This document shows positions 21,985 to 32,381 of a DNA stretch of 64,000 nucleotides, one piece after another; the first letter of the stretch is position 1; every line of letters starts with the position of its first letter. The notes under the pieces were generated by a model. It saw only the letters and a list, made by a program, of their open reading frames with translations. It was not told where the DNA came from and ran no database searches. A program made the position numbers and the translations under genes. Location: assembly GCA_949130495.1 (NCBI GenBank), contig OX422213.1, forward strand, positions 51,346,284 to 51,410,283. Reading direction: 5' to 3'. Source of the stretch: Sambucus nigra (taxonomy: Eukaryota; Streptophyta; Magnoliopsida; Dipsacales; Adoxaceae).

Positions 21985-23700
21985 ATGTCTGGTCACAGCA
22001 GCAATGCTCCCCAAGCAGGAGATATTCAAGAGCCACCTGCTCCTCGCAAGATTAGGTCTGAAGTCCGACGTTGAGATCAGAGAGCTCGCCTGGACACTCA
22101 GAAGAAAGTTAGGGACCAGCGAGGTCCACGCAGATATCCAGGTTGATTGATGCGTACGAGGCAAGGCTCCACGAGCAGAAGGAGTCTTCTCGCAGATACG
22201 AGGCTGAGAATGCTCGCTTGAAAAGAAGACTGGAAAGACTGGAGAAGGAGCTTCGTCCTTATAACAGGAGACGCCCATATCGCACTCCTAGCCCTCAGGC
22301 GACCAAATCTCGCAGCCGAGGAAGGAGCCCTAGGCGAGAATCTCAAAGGGACGAAAGAGGCGAGTCAGACGACGACCTCCGCGAACAGCTACGAAGAGCT
22401 CGCCGCTACCAGAGCCCTGCTCGCAGTGATAAAAACTTACGAAACATGGTCCGCAGGGAGATGGACCAGCATCCCACTCACCACGGAATAAGATCAACTA
22501 GAGAGCTCGCGAGGCGAGCTCTCAAAACCCAGATGAAGTCACCTTTCACAAGAGAAATCGAAGAGGAGGAAGCTCCCAAGAAATTTTTCATTCCAAGGTT
22601 CAAGATTTACGACGGAAAGACTGATCCCATCGATCACGTCAGGCAATACCGACAGGCCATGACCCTCTGGAGTCACCGAGATGCCCTGATGTGCCGTATT
22701 TTCCCCTCGAGCCTTCATGATATAACACAGAAGTGGTTCGAAAGGCTCCCCCACCGGTCGATCAAGAATTTCAAATCCCTAGCCGAACTTTTTACGGCCC
22801 GATTCATCACCAGTAGCTCCCATCCCAAAAGGATGGATGCTCTACTAACAATGAAGAAAACGCCTCAGGAGACCCTCCGAGAATATGCGAAGAGATACTG
22901 GGAGTTATTCAATGAGATCGAGGACTACGCGGAGGAAGTGGCAGTGGCCTCCTTCAAAATTGGGCTCCCTAGTTCTTCCCTCCTCTACCAATCCCTGACG
23001 AAGAAGGAAGCTATGACTATTGACGACCTAATGGCCCGAATCGAGAAATACGCAAAGGTGGAAGATGTCACCCGCTCTAATATAGGAGAAAACGGTCGAG
23101 CTAAGCTCACCACCAAGGTAGGTGAGAAAACTGAGAACCAGAGGAAAGGAGGAAAGAGCGGAGGCAAAAATGGCTCCAAGAACGGAGGGAACCAGGACGC
23201 GTCGAAAGCATTCCAGGCGGTCAACACCGTCTTCAAAGAACCAATTTACAAGGTTCTCACGAAGATCAAGGATGAGCCATTCATCAAGTGGCCCAGGAAG
23301 ATGGGGGGAGATCCCTCGAAGAGGAACAATGCGTTAAGATGCGCTTTTCACAAAGAGGGAGGGCACAAGACCGAGCACTGAAAGCTCTTAAATCTCACCT
23401 CGAAGAGTTGGCCCAGTCCGGGCATTTGAACGACTTTGTGGAGAAAAGGGCAGAGAAAGTGACTGCCAACAGAGAGATGAGACCCGACAATGTGCTGGAG
23501 GATGATGCTGGACACGAGTTTGCCGTAATTCACGGAGTATCTGACATCAAGCAGATACAAGGAAACTCAGATCGAATGGAGATGAAAAAACTTACAGCGG
23601 TAATGCAGGCTTTTCAAATCGATCCAGCAAGTCACAGTCAGGAAAGCGTCGACGAGCAGAGGACGTCAACTATAACAAGCATATTGTTTTCACGGATGAA
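21985..23700 (+). pseudogene. Tat-1 gag (damaged)
   Basis: The start is the ATG at 21985 (MSGHSSNAPQAGDIQ), conserved in Tat-2. An in-frame TGA at 22072 and a frame change follow. The frame is then open from about 22143 to 23378. This part has an N-terminal coiled coil (EARLHEQKESSRRYEAE...), an Arg/Ser-rich stretch (RSRGRSPRRES), the capsid-like retrotransposon Gag core (about 22600-23080, with WFERLPHRSIKNF and TLREYAKRYWELF), a Lys/Gly/Asn-rich segment and a zinc knuckle CAFHKEGGHKTEH. The last Cys of the knuckle is replaced by TGA at 23379. The following KALKSHLEELAQSGHL is one base out of frame. The shared TGA is discussed in the findings. Confidence 0.88.
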
Positions 23701-23703
23701 GAT

Positions 23704-24213
23704 TTGATGGGAGTAAGGACCCCACATCATGATGCCCTGGTCATTACACTCAGGATAGCCAACTTTGACATCGACAAGTTGCTCGTCGATCAAGGAAGCT
23801 CATCCGAAGTAATGTACCTCGACCTGTTCAGGAAATTGAAGTTGAGCGTCGCCGACCTAAAGGAAGCTAATGTTCCTTTAGTCGGCTTCGCTGGCAAAAT
23901 GACCATGCCCCTAGGCAAGATAGTGCTGCCAGTTCGTGCTGGGAACGTCTCCAAGATGATTGAGTTTTTGGTAGTTGACATCGAATCACCGTACCAGGCC
24001 ATCCTCGGCAGAGGATGGCTTCATGCAATGAAGGCGGTCTCCTCGACCTACCACCAGAAGCTCAAGTATGTAACCGAGCGAGGAGTAATGGAGATCCACG
24101 GCGACCAAGCGATGGCGAGGAAGTGCTTCATAGCAGCCATCCGACCAAAGCCAGAGAAGAAGGCCGGTAAACCCAGCGAGAAGGTTGAAGAGGGTGTGAT
24201 ACCTTCTAAATAG
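23704..24213 (+). pseudogene. Tat-1 aspartic protease
   Basis: The frame is open for 169 codons. The protease signature is LLVDQGSSSEVMY (Asp-Gln-Gly in place of the textbook Asp-Thr/Ser-Gly, as also seen in Tat-2), and ILGRGWLHAMKAV forms the second conserved block. It would cleave the Gag-Pol polyprotein in the particle. The downstream tail is Lys/Glu-rich and the frame stops at 24213, where Tat-2 also has a stop after GLIPSK. The first codon here is not necessarily a real start, since protease is normally made as part of Gag-Pol. A TIR transposon begins 75 bp further on. Confidence 0.82.
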
Positions 24214-24287
24214 CAACTAAAGTATGGAAGACCAGGAGTAGAGGAGACCAGGCTCCTCCCCTCCGAGCGTGTCATCGAGGACCTGGT

Positions 24288-24825
24288 AGGGGTGGTAATT
24301 TGTGTGCATCGTGTCATGTTCGGGTCGTGTCATGTCGGGTTCGTGTCAAGTATTAGTCAACCCTAATCCAACCCATTTAACTAATCATGTCAGATGAGCA
24401 AACACTAACCCGACCTATTTATTATCGTGTCGTGTTCGGGTTGACCCGCATAACCCATTAAGTAAATTATAAAATAATTTTTCTCTTCTCTCTTAACCAA
24501 TCATACTAATCATAGACCTACAATAACTTAAATTTAATTAATTTCAACTTCTTTCAACACCTAAATAATTTATCATCCGATTCTCCATGAATTTTATAGA
24601 ATGCCTATCAAGATATATAAATTATCTAATATATTCTCCATGAAATACGAGTAAAGCGGGTCTATTCGTGTCATTTTTGAGTTATACGTGTTTGACACTA
24701 ACCCAACCCGTTTATTATTCATGTTGGCGGGTCGTGTCATATTCGGGTTCGTGTCAAGAAATCGTCAACCCTAACCCGCTAACTTCGTGTCGAGTTATCG
24801 TGCCGTGTCAAAAATTGCCACCCTT
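24288..24825. mobile_element. TIR transposon (Mutator-like, non-autonomous) in Tat-1 pol
   Basis: The ends are AGGGGTGGTAATTT and, in reverse complement, AAGGGTGGCAATTT. They are followed inward by repeated CGTGTC/GACACG motifs, so the whole element can fold back. It is flanked by a perfect 10-bp target duplication AGGACCTGGT (24278-24287 and 24826-24835), a length typical of Mutator-like elements. It has no coding capacity. Removal of the element plus one duplication restores the pol frame seen in Tat-2. Confidence 0.85.
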
Positions 24826-25808
24826 AGGACCTGGTAGAAGTTATAGCCGAAGTTGGTGACAGTAGCAGAGTCTTCTTGATTGGAGCATCTCTCACCGATC
24901 AAGAACAGAAGGAGTTGACGACCTTGCTAAGACACAACGTAGATGTTTTCGCATGGGAACCATACGAGCTTCCTGGCATTGATCCTGATATGGTATGTCA
25001 TCAGCTGCACGTCGACCCCACATTCAAGCCAGTCACTCTGAAAGCACGAAGAACTGCACCCGAGAAGGCTAAAACTGTCGAAAAGGAGGTCGAAAAACTG
25101 TTGGATGCAGGATCCATACGGGAAGTACAATTCCCCAAGTGGTTGTCCAACCCAGTAGTAGTTCCGAAGAACAATGGGAAGTGGAGAGTTTGCATCGACT
25201 TCACTGACCTCAACAAAGCATGCCCTAAAGATAGTTTCCCCCTCCCAAAGATAGACCAACTAGTAGACGCCACTACAGCTCACGAGCGAATGAATTTCCT
25301 GGACGCATACTCAGGATATCACCAGATCCCCTTGTATGCCCCAGATCAGGACAAAACGACGTTCATCACGACGGTTGGGTTGTATTGCTACAAGGTCATG
25401 CCATTTGGGCTCAAGAATGCGGGGGCAACCTATCAGCGGCTGGTCACAAAAATATTCAAGGATCAAATGGGAGACACAATGGAGGTCTACATCGATGACA
25501 TGCTCGTTAAGATCAAGAAGATGGAAAATCACCTCTCAGACCTGTCAAAGACCTTCGAAATCCTCAGGAAGTACCGAATGAAGCTTAATGCGAGCAAATG
25601 TTCCTTTGGTGTCCAGTCAGGAAAATTTCTTGGATACTTGGTCAGTAAAAGAGGCATAGAAGCTAATCTGGACCAGATCGATGCAATCAACAGGGTACAA
25701 CCCCCTCGAACAGTTCGGGACATGCAGAAGCTCACTGGAATGCTCGCTGCCTTAAATCGCTTCATTTCCAAATCCTCCGAGAAGTGCAAGCCTTTTTCCA
25801 GCTTCTAA
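24826..25808 (+). pseudogene. Tat-1 reverse transcriptase
   Basis: After the transposon the frame reads VEVIAEVGDSSRVFLIGASL, then the conserved RT lead-in (DVFAWEPYELPGIDPDMVCH), VCIDFTDLNKACPKDSFPLP, GYHQIPL, MPFGLKNAGATYQRL and the catalytic VYIDDMLVK at about 25489-25515, then KCSFGV and GKFLGYLVSKRGIE. It copies the element RNA into DNA. All catalytic Asp residues are present. The frame ends at 25806 through a frame change just where the connection to RNase H ([12 protein letters not shown]) should read through, so the polyprotein is interrupted. Confidence 0.88.
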
Positions 25809-26707
25809 AAGGGATTAAACCAATAGAATGGAGCCCGGACTGCTCGCGAGCTTTGGACGAGCTCAAGTCCTACTTAAGCTCTCCACCGCTGCTTGTCATA
25901 CAACAACAAACGGATTCTTTGTACCTATACCTCTCGGTATCCAATCACACTGTCAGCTCGGCGTTAATATGCGAGGTCGCAGGAATCCAACACCTCATTT
26001 ACTACGCGAGCAAGACCTTATTAGACGCCGAGCAAAGGTACCTACCGTTGGAGAAGCTCGCCTTTGCACTGGTAATAGCCTTGAGGAAACTGAAGCATTA
26101 TTTCGAAGCTCATACTATCGTCGTCCTTACATCGCACCCCCTTAAGGCGGTCCTAAGGAAAGCGGATTTGTCCGGCAGATTATCTAAGTGGTCAGTCGAG
26201 CTCGGCTGGTTCGACATCCAATTTCAACCAAGGACCGCTATCAAGGGTCAGATCCTCGCTGATTTCATAGCCGAATTCACTGGCGAAGAACTCCCCAACC
26301 AAACTCAACCAATAAAGCAAAAGGAGAACCCAGCAACAGTGGAAACCTATAAACTATTCGTTGATGGAGCCTCCAACTCAAAGGGGGCAGACGTAGGCAT
26401 TGTTCTCATCACCCCAGAAAACACCATCCTTGAGCAAGGAATCAGGCTTAGATTTACAGCCTCCAATAACGAAGCAGAGTACGAAGCCCTAATAGCCGGT
26501 CTCCAAAAGGCACAAACTCTAGGAGAAAAATGTTTACAGGTGTTCGGCGATTCTCAACTTGTCTCCAATCAGATAAGTGGAGATTACAACGCGAAGGACG
26601 AAAGAATGGCAGCCTACCTCGCCGTGGTGAGAAAACTAATGACGAGCTTTAGGAGATCAACATCCAGCAGTTTCCCAGAGGGCAAAACAATCATGCCGAC
26701 GCCTTAG
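25784..26707 (+). pseudogene. Tat-1 RNase H plus archaeal-type RNase H
   Basis: The first domain (about 25900-26280) has the gypsy RNase H pattern with [37 protein letters not shown] and [15 protein letters not shown]. The second domain (about 26340-26640) carries [27 protein letters not shown] and [14 protein letters not shown]. These give the Asp, Glu and Asp of a second RNase H of the archaeal/plant type. A tandem pair of RNase H domains is the hallmark of Tat-lineage elements. The frame is lost near 26650 (FRRSTSSSFPEGKT), where Tat-2 reads [14 protein letters not shown]. Confidence 0.88.
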
Positions 26708-28078
26708 CAGCCCTAAGCTCGGCAGTTGATTCTAGCCTTAAAAGGGTCATTCCCATCGATTTCCTCATTTGTCCAAGCATTAACCATAACAGCAAGCTGC
26801 CAGACGTGGAACAAATACTCCAGGTGGGATCAACCCCAGCTGGATGGACCCCTTAAAAGACTATTTAAAGAAGGGCACGCTCCCAGAGGACAAGAAAGCC
26901 GCCCACCAGATAAGAGTCAAAGCTGCTCGCTTTCACTTATCCACAGGATTCGACTTGTATAAGAAGTCCTTCTCCGGTCCCTACCTTAGATGCGTCCACC
27001 CAGGCGATGTCGAGAAAGTGCTGCGCGAGCTTCACGAAGGAATTTGTGGAAGTCATGTCGGAGGAAGATCTCTAACCTTTCGAGCAATGAAGGAAGGCTA
27101 TTGGTGGCCATATATGCAAAAGGACTCCGCAGTATATGTCCGCAAATGCCCGAAATGCCAACTTCACGCTCCAATGGTCCACCAACCCGCCAGCGACCTA
27201 AAATCCTTGACCATCCCATGGCCCTTCGACCAATGGGGAATGGACATCGTGGGACCACTACCCACTGCTGCCGGCAATCGCAAATACCTGTTGGTTGCAA
27301 CTGACTACTTCACCAAATGGATCGAGGCAGAACCATTGGCAAACATCTGAGACGCCGATATGATAAGGTTCATATGGAGGAATATAATCACTCGATTCGA
27401 AATCCCCAGAACCATCATCATTGATAATGGGACACAATTCGAGAGTGGCCCCTTTCAGGACTTCTGTAACAAACACGGGATCAGGCACAACTTTAGTTCG
27501 GTGGCCTACCCTCAGAGCAATGGGCAAGCAGAAGCTTCCAACAAAACTGTGATCGATGGATTGAAGAAGCGATTAGAGCGAGCCAAAGTTGCATGGGTAA
27601 CCGAGCTACCCCATGTCCTATGGGCATACCGAACAACTCCTCGGCGAGCAACAGGAGAAACCCCATTTTCGCTAACATATGGCATGGAAGCAGTCATTCC
27701 ACTAGAGGCAGGTTTGCCAACAATGAGATTCGACCTTGTCGACCAAGGCCGGAATGATGAGGCATTGCTCGCTGAACTCGACCTCGCCGACGAGCGTAGA
27801 GAACTTGCCCTAGTGAAGCTTGCGAGCTATCAGCAACAGCTCGCAAGGCATTACCACAAAAGGGTTAACCCGAGAAGATTCCAAGTTGGGGACTATGTTC
27901 TGAGGAAAGTCCTGGGCAACACAGTAAAGTCGTCAGACGGCAAGCTAGGCCCAAACTGGGAAGGACCCTTTAAAGTAACTAAGGACGACCTGTAAGGTGC
28001 CTATCATTTGGAAACGATGGAGGGCAGAGAGATACCACGAGCATGAAACGCAGCTAATCTCAAGAAATTCTATTTTTA
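26708..28078 (+). pseudogene. Tat-1 integrase
   Basis: The zinc-binding part has LHEGICGSHVGGRSL, YWWPYM and CPKCQLHA (His-His-Cys-Cys, about 27030-27170). The core has WGMDIVGPLP and VATDYFTKW, then TIIIDNGTQFES and PQSNGQAEASNKT, giving the DDE triad. The C-terminal part ends with LGPNWEGPFKV, a GPY/F-type module. TGA at 27348-27350 stands where Tat-2 has CGA (NIRDAD), and TAA at 27993 stands where Tat-2 has CAG. The natural stop is TAG near 28076 after NLKKFYF, shared with Tat-2. Integrase would insert the cDNA, but this copy is broken. Confidence 0.88.
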
Positions 28079-28499
28079 GCTTCTCAAGGAATTCTATTGT
28101 TGAATATTTTTCTTGTATTTGTTATGTGAAAGGACAGTTCATTCCCCTTATTACTAATGAAATCAGTAACAGTTGCATTTTATCACACATCTTTTCCAAA
28201 TCACAGGCACGATGGTCGATATAGCAGGGGAATACCCCTCCTCAGGTCATCGTCATGAAACACGAGAGACCTCTTAGCATTGCCCCTGGCAATATATAAA
28301 GCCCTACAGAGGATTCTTAGGCAATCAAACCTACCTCGGTTGAGCAAAATCCTAATCGGATGAAGACATCCAATACCAGGTGTGTCCTTGCCAATTGCCC
28401 CACTTAGGCCTAAGGGAGTGTGACGACACAACCTAAAAGGTAAAATGGGGCATAATGGTATTTTGGTATTATACTGAATTGGAGGGACACTTTCATGAC

Positions 28500-28790
28500 A
28501 AAACAAAAAGGATTATGAAGCAGCAAAAATATAAAAAGATTGGATGACCACGTTTAGTCGGCAAAATTGCCCAAAACACGAACTTTTCATTAATATGTTA
28601 TATTTACAACAATGATAATACATGTTTAGTCGGCGAAGCTCGCCCAAAGCATTTACATTATCAAAAAAGACAAAAGAATAACAACTTGTTATATTTACAA
28701 CAATGATAGTACATGTTTAGTCGGCGAAGCTCGTCCAAAGTATTTAAAAAGACAAAAGAATAACAACTTGCAAAAATTCAAGAAGGTGGA
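28500..28790. repeat. Repeat spacer between pol and the antisense gene of Tat-1
   Basis: Three copies of TTTAGTCGGCGAAGCTCG or a close variant, spaced roughly 60-100 bp apart, with GACAAAAGAATAACAACTTG repeated as well. Tat-2 has two inverted counterparts at about 40425-40520. It lies where the two convergent transcripts should end. Confidence 0.8.
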
Positions 28791-29680
28791 AGCCTCCGAA
28801 CAAGGTAATCTGCCACTCTAGCTCTTCGTCCGTCATCAGGAGCGGGGACCAGCTCTTCTACAACCTCATCTGCGTCCAACTCTAATAGTTACTGAGGAAT
28901 AGCATCAATGGGGATCCATCAATCATCTCTCCTGAATGGGTTGGGCATCAGAGTAGAGGAGGACATCTCGTGACGATACCATAACACCGAGTTCCTCGGG
29001 ACCTGAAGCTCTTTCAAGGCACTCAACCACCCTCTGATGAAGGAAAGTTCCTTGAACTCAGATAGTCTTGTGGGAGCATCTAGCCAGCCGTGGTCATAAC
29101 CGTCAGCCCACGCTTGTCGAGGACCCTTCTTGAATAAATGCCGCAATCGGGTAACGTCCCTTTGTAGCCCAGCAACAATCACGTATGCTCGTCGGACATC
29201 ATCACGGAGCTCTTCCATCTCCTTATCACGTTGTTCTTCTGCTTCCCTGTTCCTTACCCTGGTGCTCCTACCAGCTCGCGGGAGGGGAGGACGAGTATGT
29301 CCAGCTCGCAAAGACGAGGAGCCTTGCAAAACCGCCAAAACAGTACTCGACGCATGCTCTCTAAGTTGTAAGACTTCCCTCCTCAGGTTTTCATTCTCCC
29401 GCTGCAGGAACTCCCCAACCTGGTTTATCTTGGTGGCCTCTAGTAACCTTGCTCTCAGTACATTGACTCCCTCTTGTACAGAGGCACCAATGCCTTCCAT
29501 CTCCTGGAGCCTGTCCTTCAGCTTAGCCACTAACTCGGACTGCTCCTTATACTTTTGATTCCTTGACCTGGTAGATTTGCAAAGCCTAACAAAGGCCTGA
29601 CGAACCTGAGGACTGGTATTGGGACCAAGAGTCCTGCCCAATTAAGATGTGGCAGGAATATACTCTTCTACATCAGTCAA
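28778..29680 (-). pseudogene. Tat-1 antisense gene, exon 4 (coiled coil)
   Basis: The minus strand follows a splice acceptor-like TTTTATGTCTTGTAG and reads LTDVEEYIPATS, stop (TAA where Tat-2 has CAA), then LGRTLGPNTSPQVRQAFVRL. Long heptad-like Glu/Leu/Arg stretches follow (KLKDRLQEMEGIG, LQRENENLRREVLQLREH), then a conserved C-terminal block (MEELRDDVRRAYVIV, FKKGPRQAW, LDAPTRL, IRGWLSALKEL, WYRHEMS, PNPFRRDD). TGA at 28919 interrupts it, and the frame continues to a stop near 28778. It aligns along its length with 39451-40365 in Tat-2. The function is unknown and no database family comes to mind for this part. It may be the last exon of one gene or a separate gene. Confidence 0.75.
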
Positions 29681-29832
29681 CTACAAGACATAAAAGGGCA
29701 ATGGAAAGAAAAATCAATCAATGCACTGGAAAAAGAAGCCTTTTTATTTCATTAATAAAAGTCAAGTACATCGAGCAGAAATTGGAAAAATTACAAGCAG
29801 AGGTACAAGAAAATAGTCCTAAAGAAAAAAGA

Positions 29833-30504
29833 TTAACTAGCAACCTCAGGCTGCCCAGAGGTGGCTGGCAGCTTCCCCTTGTCAGCAGCAGCAGAGGAAT
29901 CCCCCTCTATAGGGATGCCCTCATTCGCCTGGGCAGGACCAGTATCGGCAGGAATTGTCTGAGAGGCAAGATCAACACCCTCGATGGTTGGGGCAGGGGC
30001 TTCTTCGTCCACAGTTGGCCTCGGACCCGGGTCATGCTCGTTGAACAGAGGAGATTCAGCATCAACACCGACAGCTAAGAGGGCCTTGTTCCAGCCCTTC
30101 TTGAAGTTCAAACGGCTGATGTAGCCTATCTAAACTTCGGCGTCTTCATACGCAGCAGTCCACTCGGAGTTGTATGAATCCTCCTTGATGGTGGCTACCT
30201 GGGACTCTTTCTCCTTTAGCTGCTCGGTCAGAGCCTTGTTCTCCTCCACGATACCCATCTTGCTCGAGCAGACTAGGTCATAGGCCTGCCTCAGCTCACT
30301 CAGCTCCTTAACCGCCGCATCCCTCTCTCAATTGGAATTGATGAGGGCCAGATCAGAGGAAGCTCGGGCGGTATCAGCAGCCTTCAAATCAGTCTCCAGC
30401 TGAGAACCCCTGACTTCCAGAGCGAACTTATGCTGCTTCAGCTCGCCATTCCTTCTCACCAACTCGTCGCGAGAACGGTAGAGCACGGCGAAGTCAGTCA
30501 CAAA
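29833..30504 (-). pseudogene. Tat-1 antisense gene, exon 3 (coiled coil and acidic tail)
   Basis: It begins after a splice acceptor-like GGCAG with FVTDFAVLYRSRDEL, as in Tat-2. It continues as a coiled coil (ELKQHKFALEVRGSQLE and on), a conserved block around YISRLNFKKGWNKALLA, and a Pro/Glu/Ala-rich tail that ends PEVAS before TAG at 29833-29835. Tat-2 ends PKVAS before TAA at the same place, so this stop is ancestral. One in-frame TAG (AEV-stop-IGYI) replaces the Tat-2 CAG. Confidence 0.75.
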
Positions 30505-30583
30505 CTGCCAAGAGTAAAGAAGAGATCAAGACGAAGAAACAAATAAAAATTGTTAAGGAATTGAAAAATGGAGAGGATCTTAC

Positions 30584-31410
30584 CAAGGCTAGCCTCTAGC
30601 TAGCTTACAGAGACAATTGATCAGACCCTAGTGCCCTCTGACGATCTGCAGGAAGAACTGCCCTCTCGAGGAGCGTAGGTGCCAACTGAGGAGAAATGGA
30701 AACTGAGGCCCCCTCGGGCAAAGCAAACACCGGGACCAAGGCTTGCCTAGCCTTCGTCCTCGACTCCATCTTTCTCCTCTCTTCCTCTTTCTCCCTCTCC
30801 ATCCTCTTCCTCTCCTCCATCCCCTTCTTTTCCTCCACCTTCTTTCTTTCCTCCTCCTTCTTCCTCTCCCTTTCTCTCACCTGCTCTTCCTCTCTCCTCT
30901 TCCTCTCTAACTCCTGAGTAGAAGACCGAGAACCAGTAGCCATGGCCCCTGAAGTGGACTTTTATTTCTTTGACCTTTGTACAAGGAGCACGTGGTCCTC
31001 ATCATCATCGTCTCTAATCAGGTTCTTCCTTGGAGGCATCTCTTCACCTGAACTGCTGGAAGTGCTCGACGATTCTCGAGCTTCAGAATCCTCTTCACAG
31101 TTAGAAGAACTGCTACTGTCAGAGCTCCCTTCACCCAAATTACTCGCAGCTCCTGCAGGATCACTCTCAGAGTTTCTCTCCTCTTCGTCCAACTAGATAG
31201 GCTCAGCAGTAGTCTCTCCGAAAGAATCAAAATCTGGAACACTATCCACAGGCCGTGCTATGAAGCTGGAGCCTACGTTCTTATACTCGAGCAAAAATGT
31301 AGCAGACCTGGGATGCTCGCCATCACCCAGAGGCTCCCTGATATTCCAAGCTTTCACCAACTCCGAGATACGAACCTCGCTGAGTGCAGGCTCCAAATTC
31401 TTTGTCCTCA
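30584..31410 (-). pseudogene. Tat-1 antisense gene, exon 2 (acidic and Lys/Glu/Arg-rich)
   Basis: The exon is joined by GT-AG introns on both sides (31485-31411 and 30583-30505). It reads VRTKNLEPALSEVRISELVKAW, then an acidic Ser/Glu/Asp stretch, PPRKNLIRDDDDEDHVLL, a nuclear-signal-like RSKK, a long Lys/Glu/Arg run (REEEQVRERERKKEEERKK) and a hydrophobic tail (ALVPVFALPEGASVSISPQL). Stops at 31193, 30962 and 30605 all correspond to CAG-type Gln codons in Tat-2. The composition suggests a nuclear or nucleic-acid-associated protein, but that is inference. Confidence 0.75.
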
Positions 31411-31485
31411 CTGTGGAAGAAAAAGCAAAGAGGGGTTAGAAAAGTCACAAATCAGTAAAAGTTGAAACAACAGTACAATGTCTAC

Positions 31486-32002
31486 CTATATATTCCTCTC
31501 CGTAGAAAGGAACAGAGAACCTCTCAGACCTCGACCCTTCAAACTGGGGAGGGAACTGCCAATTCCTAACGAGGAAACTCTCTTGCCAGTAGTCCTTGTG
31601 GGAATCAGGTAGGTTTACTACCAATACCCTATCAGGACTCCTAGCTTTGAGGTATAAGACACCTGAACTAGTTCGAGAAAAGGAATAACAGAAACAGATC
31701 TCGACAAGTCCTAACCTAGTACCATACAACTGGTTTATTCTGTGGACGCCATTTACTATCTTCCACACATTGGGCGAGCACTGTGCGGGAATAATATTGA
31801 AATAACCAAAGAAATGCAAAAATAGATCATTAGGGGGAAAAGTAAGTCCCCCATGGGAAAGCAACAAAACATGGATCCAGTGGGCATCCTCTATATCCCT
31901 AATATTCCTAGGAGGGGAGGCACAACATTCAATATCTACCCACTCAGGAATGTTGTAGAACTTCCTGAATTCAGAGATTGACTTATTTCCAATCTTCGCC
32001 AT
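31486..32002 (-). pseudogene. Tat-1 antisense gene, exon 1 (globular N-terminal domain)
   Basis: It starts at MAKIGNKSISEFRKFYN, the ATG that is conserved in Tat-2. The domain contains LTFPPNDLFLHFFGYF, QCSPNVWKIVNGV, FCYSFSRTSSGVLYLKA and WQESFLVRNWQFPPQF. The pattern (FPP..FL..F......QL.PN.W) recalls the plant 'putative gypsy type transposon' domain often annotated near Tat-type elements (Pfam Transposase_28), recalled rather than searched. The exon is intact in Tat-1 and ends ...GEEYI + G at a GT donor. Splicing to exon 2 keeps the frame (codon G|TG). Its promoter would lie in or next to the 3' LTR, on the minus strand. Confidence 0.78.
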
Positions 32003-32366
32003 TGAAAAACTCAAGAAAATCTACAAACCAAAGAGAAAGTGCAAAGAAAGGGCACGAGAAACTTACAAAACAGAAGATCGGTTCAAGTGATGAAGAAGCA
32101 CGAGCTCAAGACGACTAAGAAGCAATGGGAATGGGGATTAAGAGAAGAAGGTACGAGGCGCTAGAGTTCTCAGAAGAAGGAAGAGTACTAGAAAGGCTGA
32201 AGCGACGAAAGAAAAAGTGGCTATCCCAATAAGCCTTCAATTCTAATCATAGCGCACAAATAGCGAAGCGGGTGCCGCCAAAGCAACTTCATAGTTTTCG
32301 AAGAATCGCAAATGAGCCATAATGGCTGATCATTTAAATCCATTGGACTCATAAACATGGCCCAAC

Positions 32367-32381
32367 AAATTTAGGGGCAAT
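32367..32381 (+). other. Polypurine tract of Tat-1
   Basis: AAATTTAGGGGCAAT directly precedes the 3' LTR. The mirror-image sequence lies beside the Tat-2 3' LTR. It primes plus-strand DNA synthesis. Confidence 0.75.

Noticed and set aside
29130..29558. Plus-strand frames opposite the Tat-1 antisense exon 4
   Set aside because: Mirror of the conserved minus-strand exon; only the minus-strand frame aligns with Tat-2.
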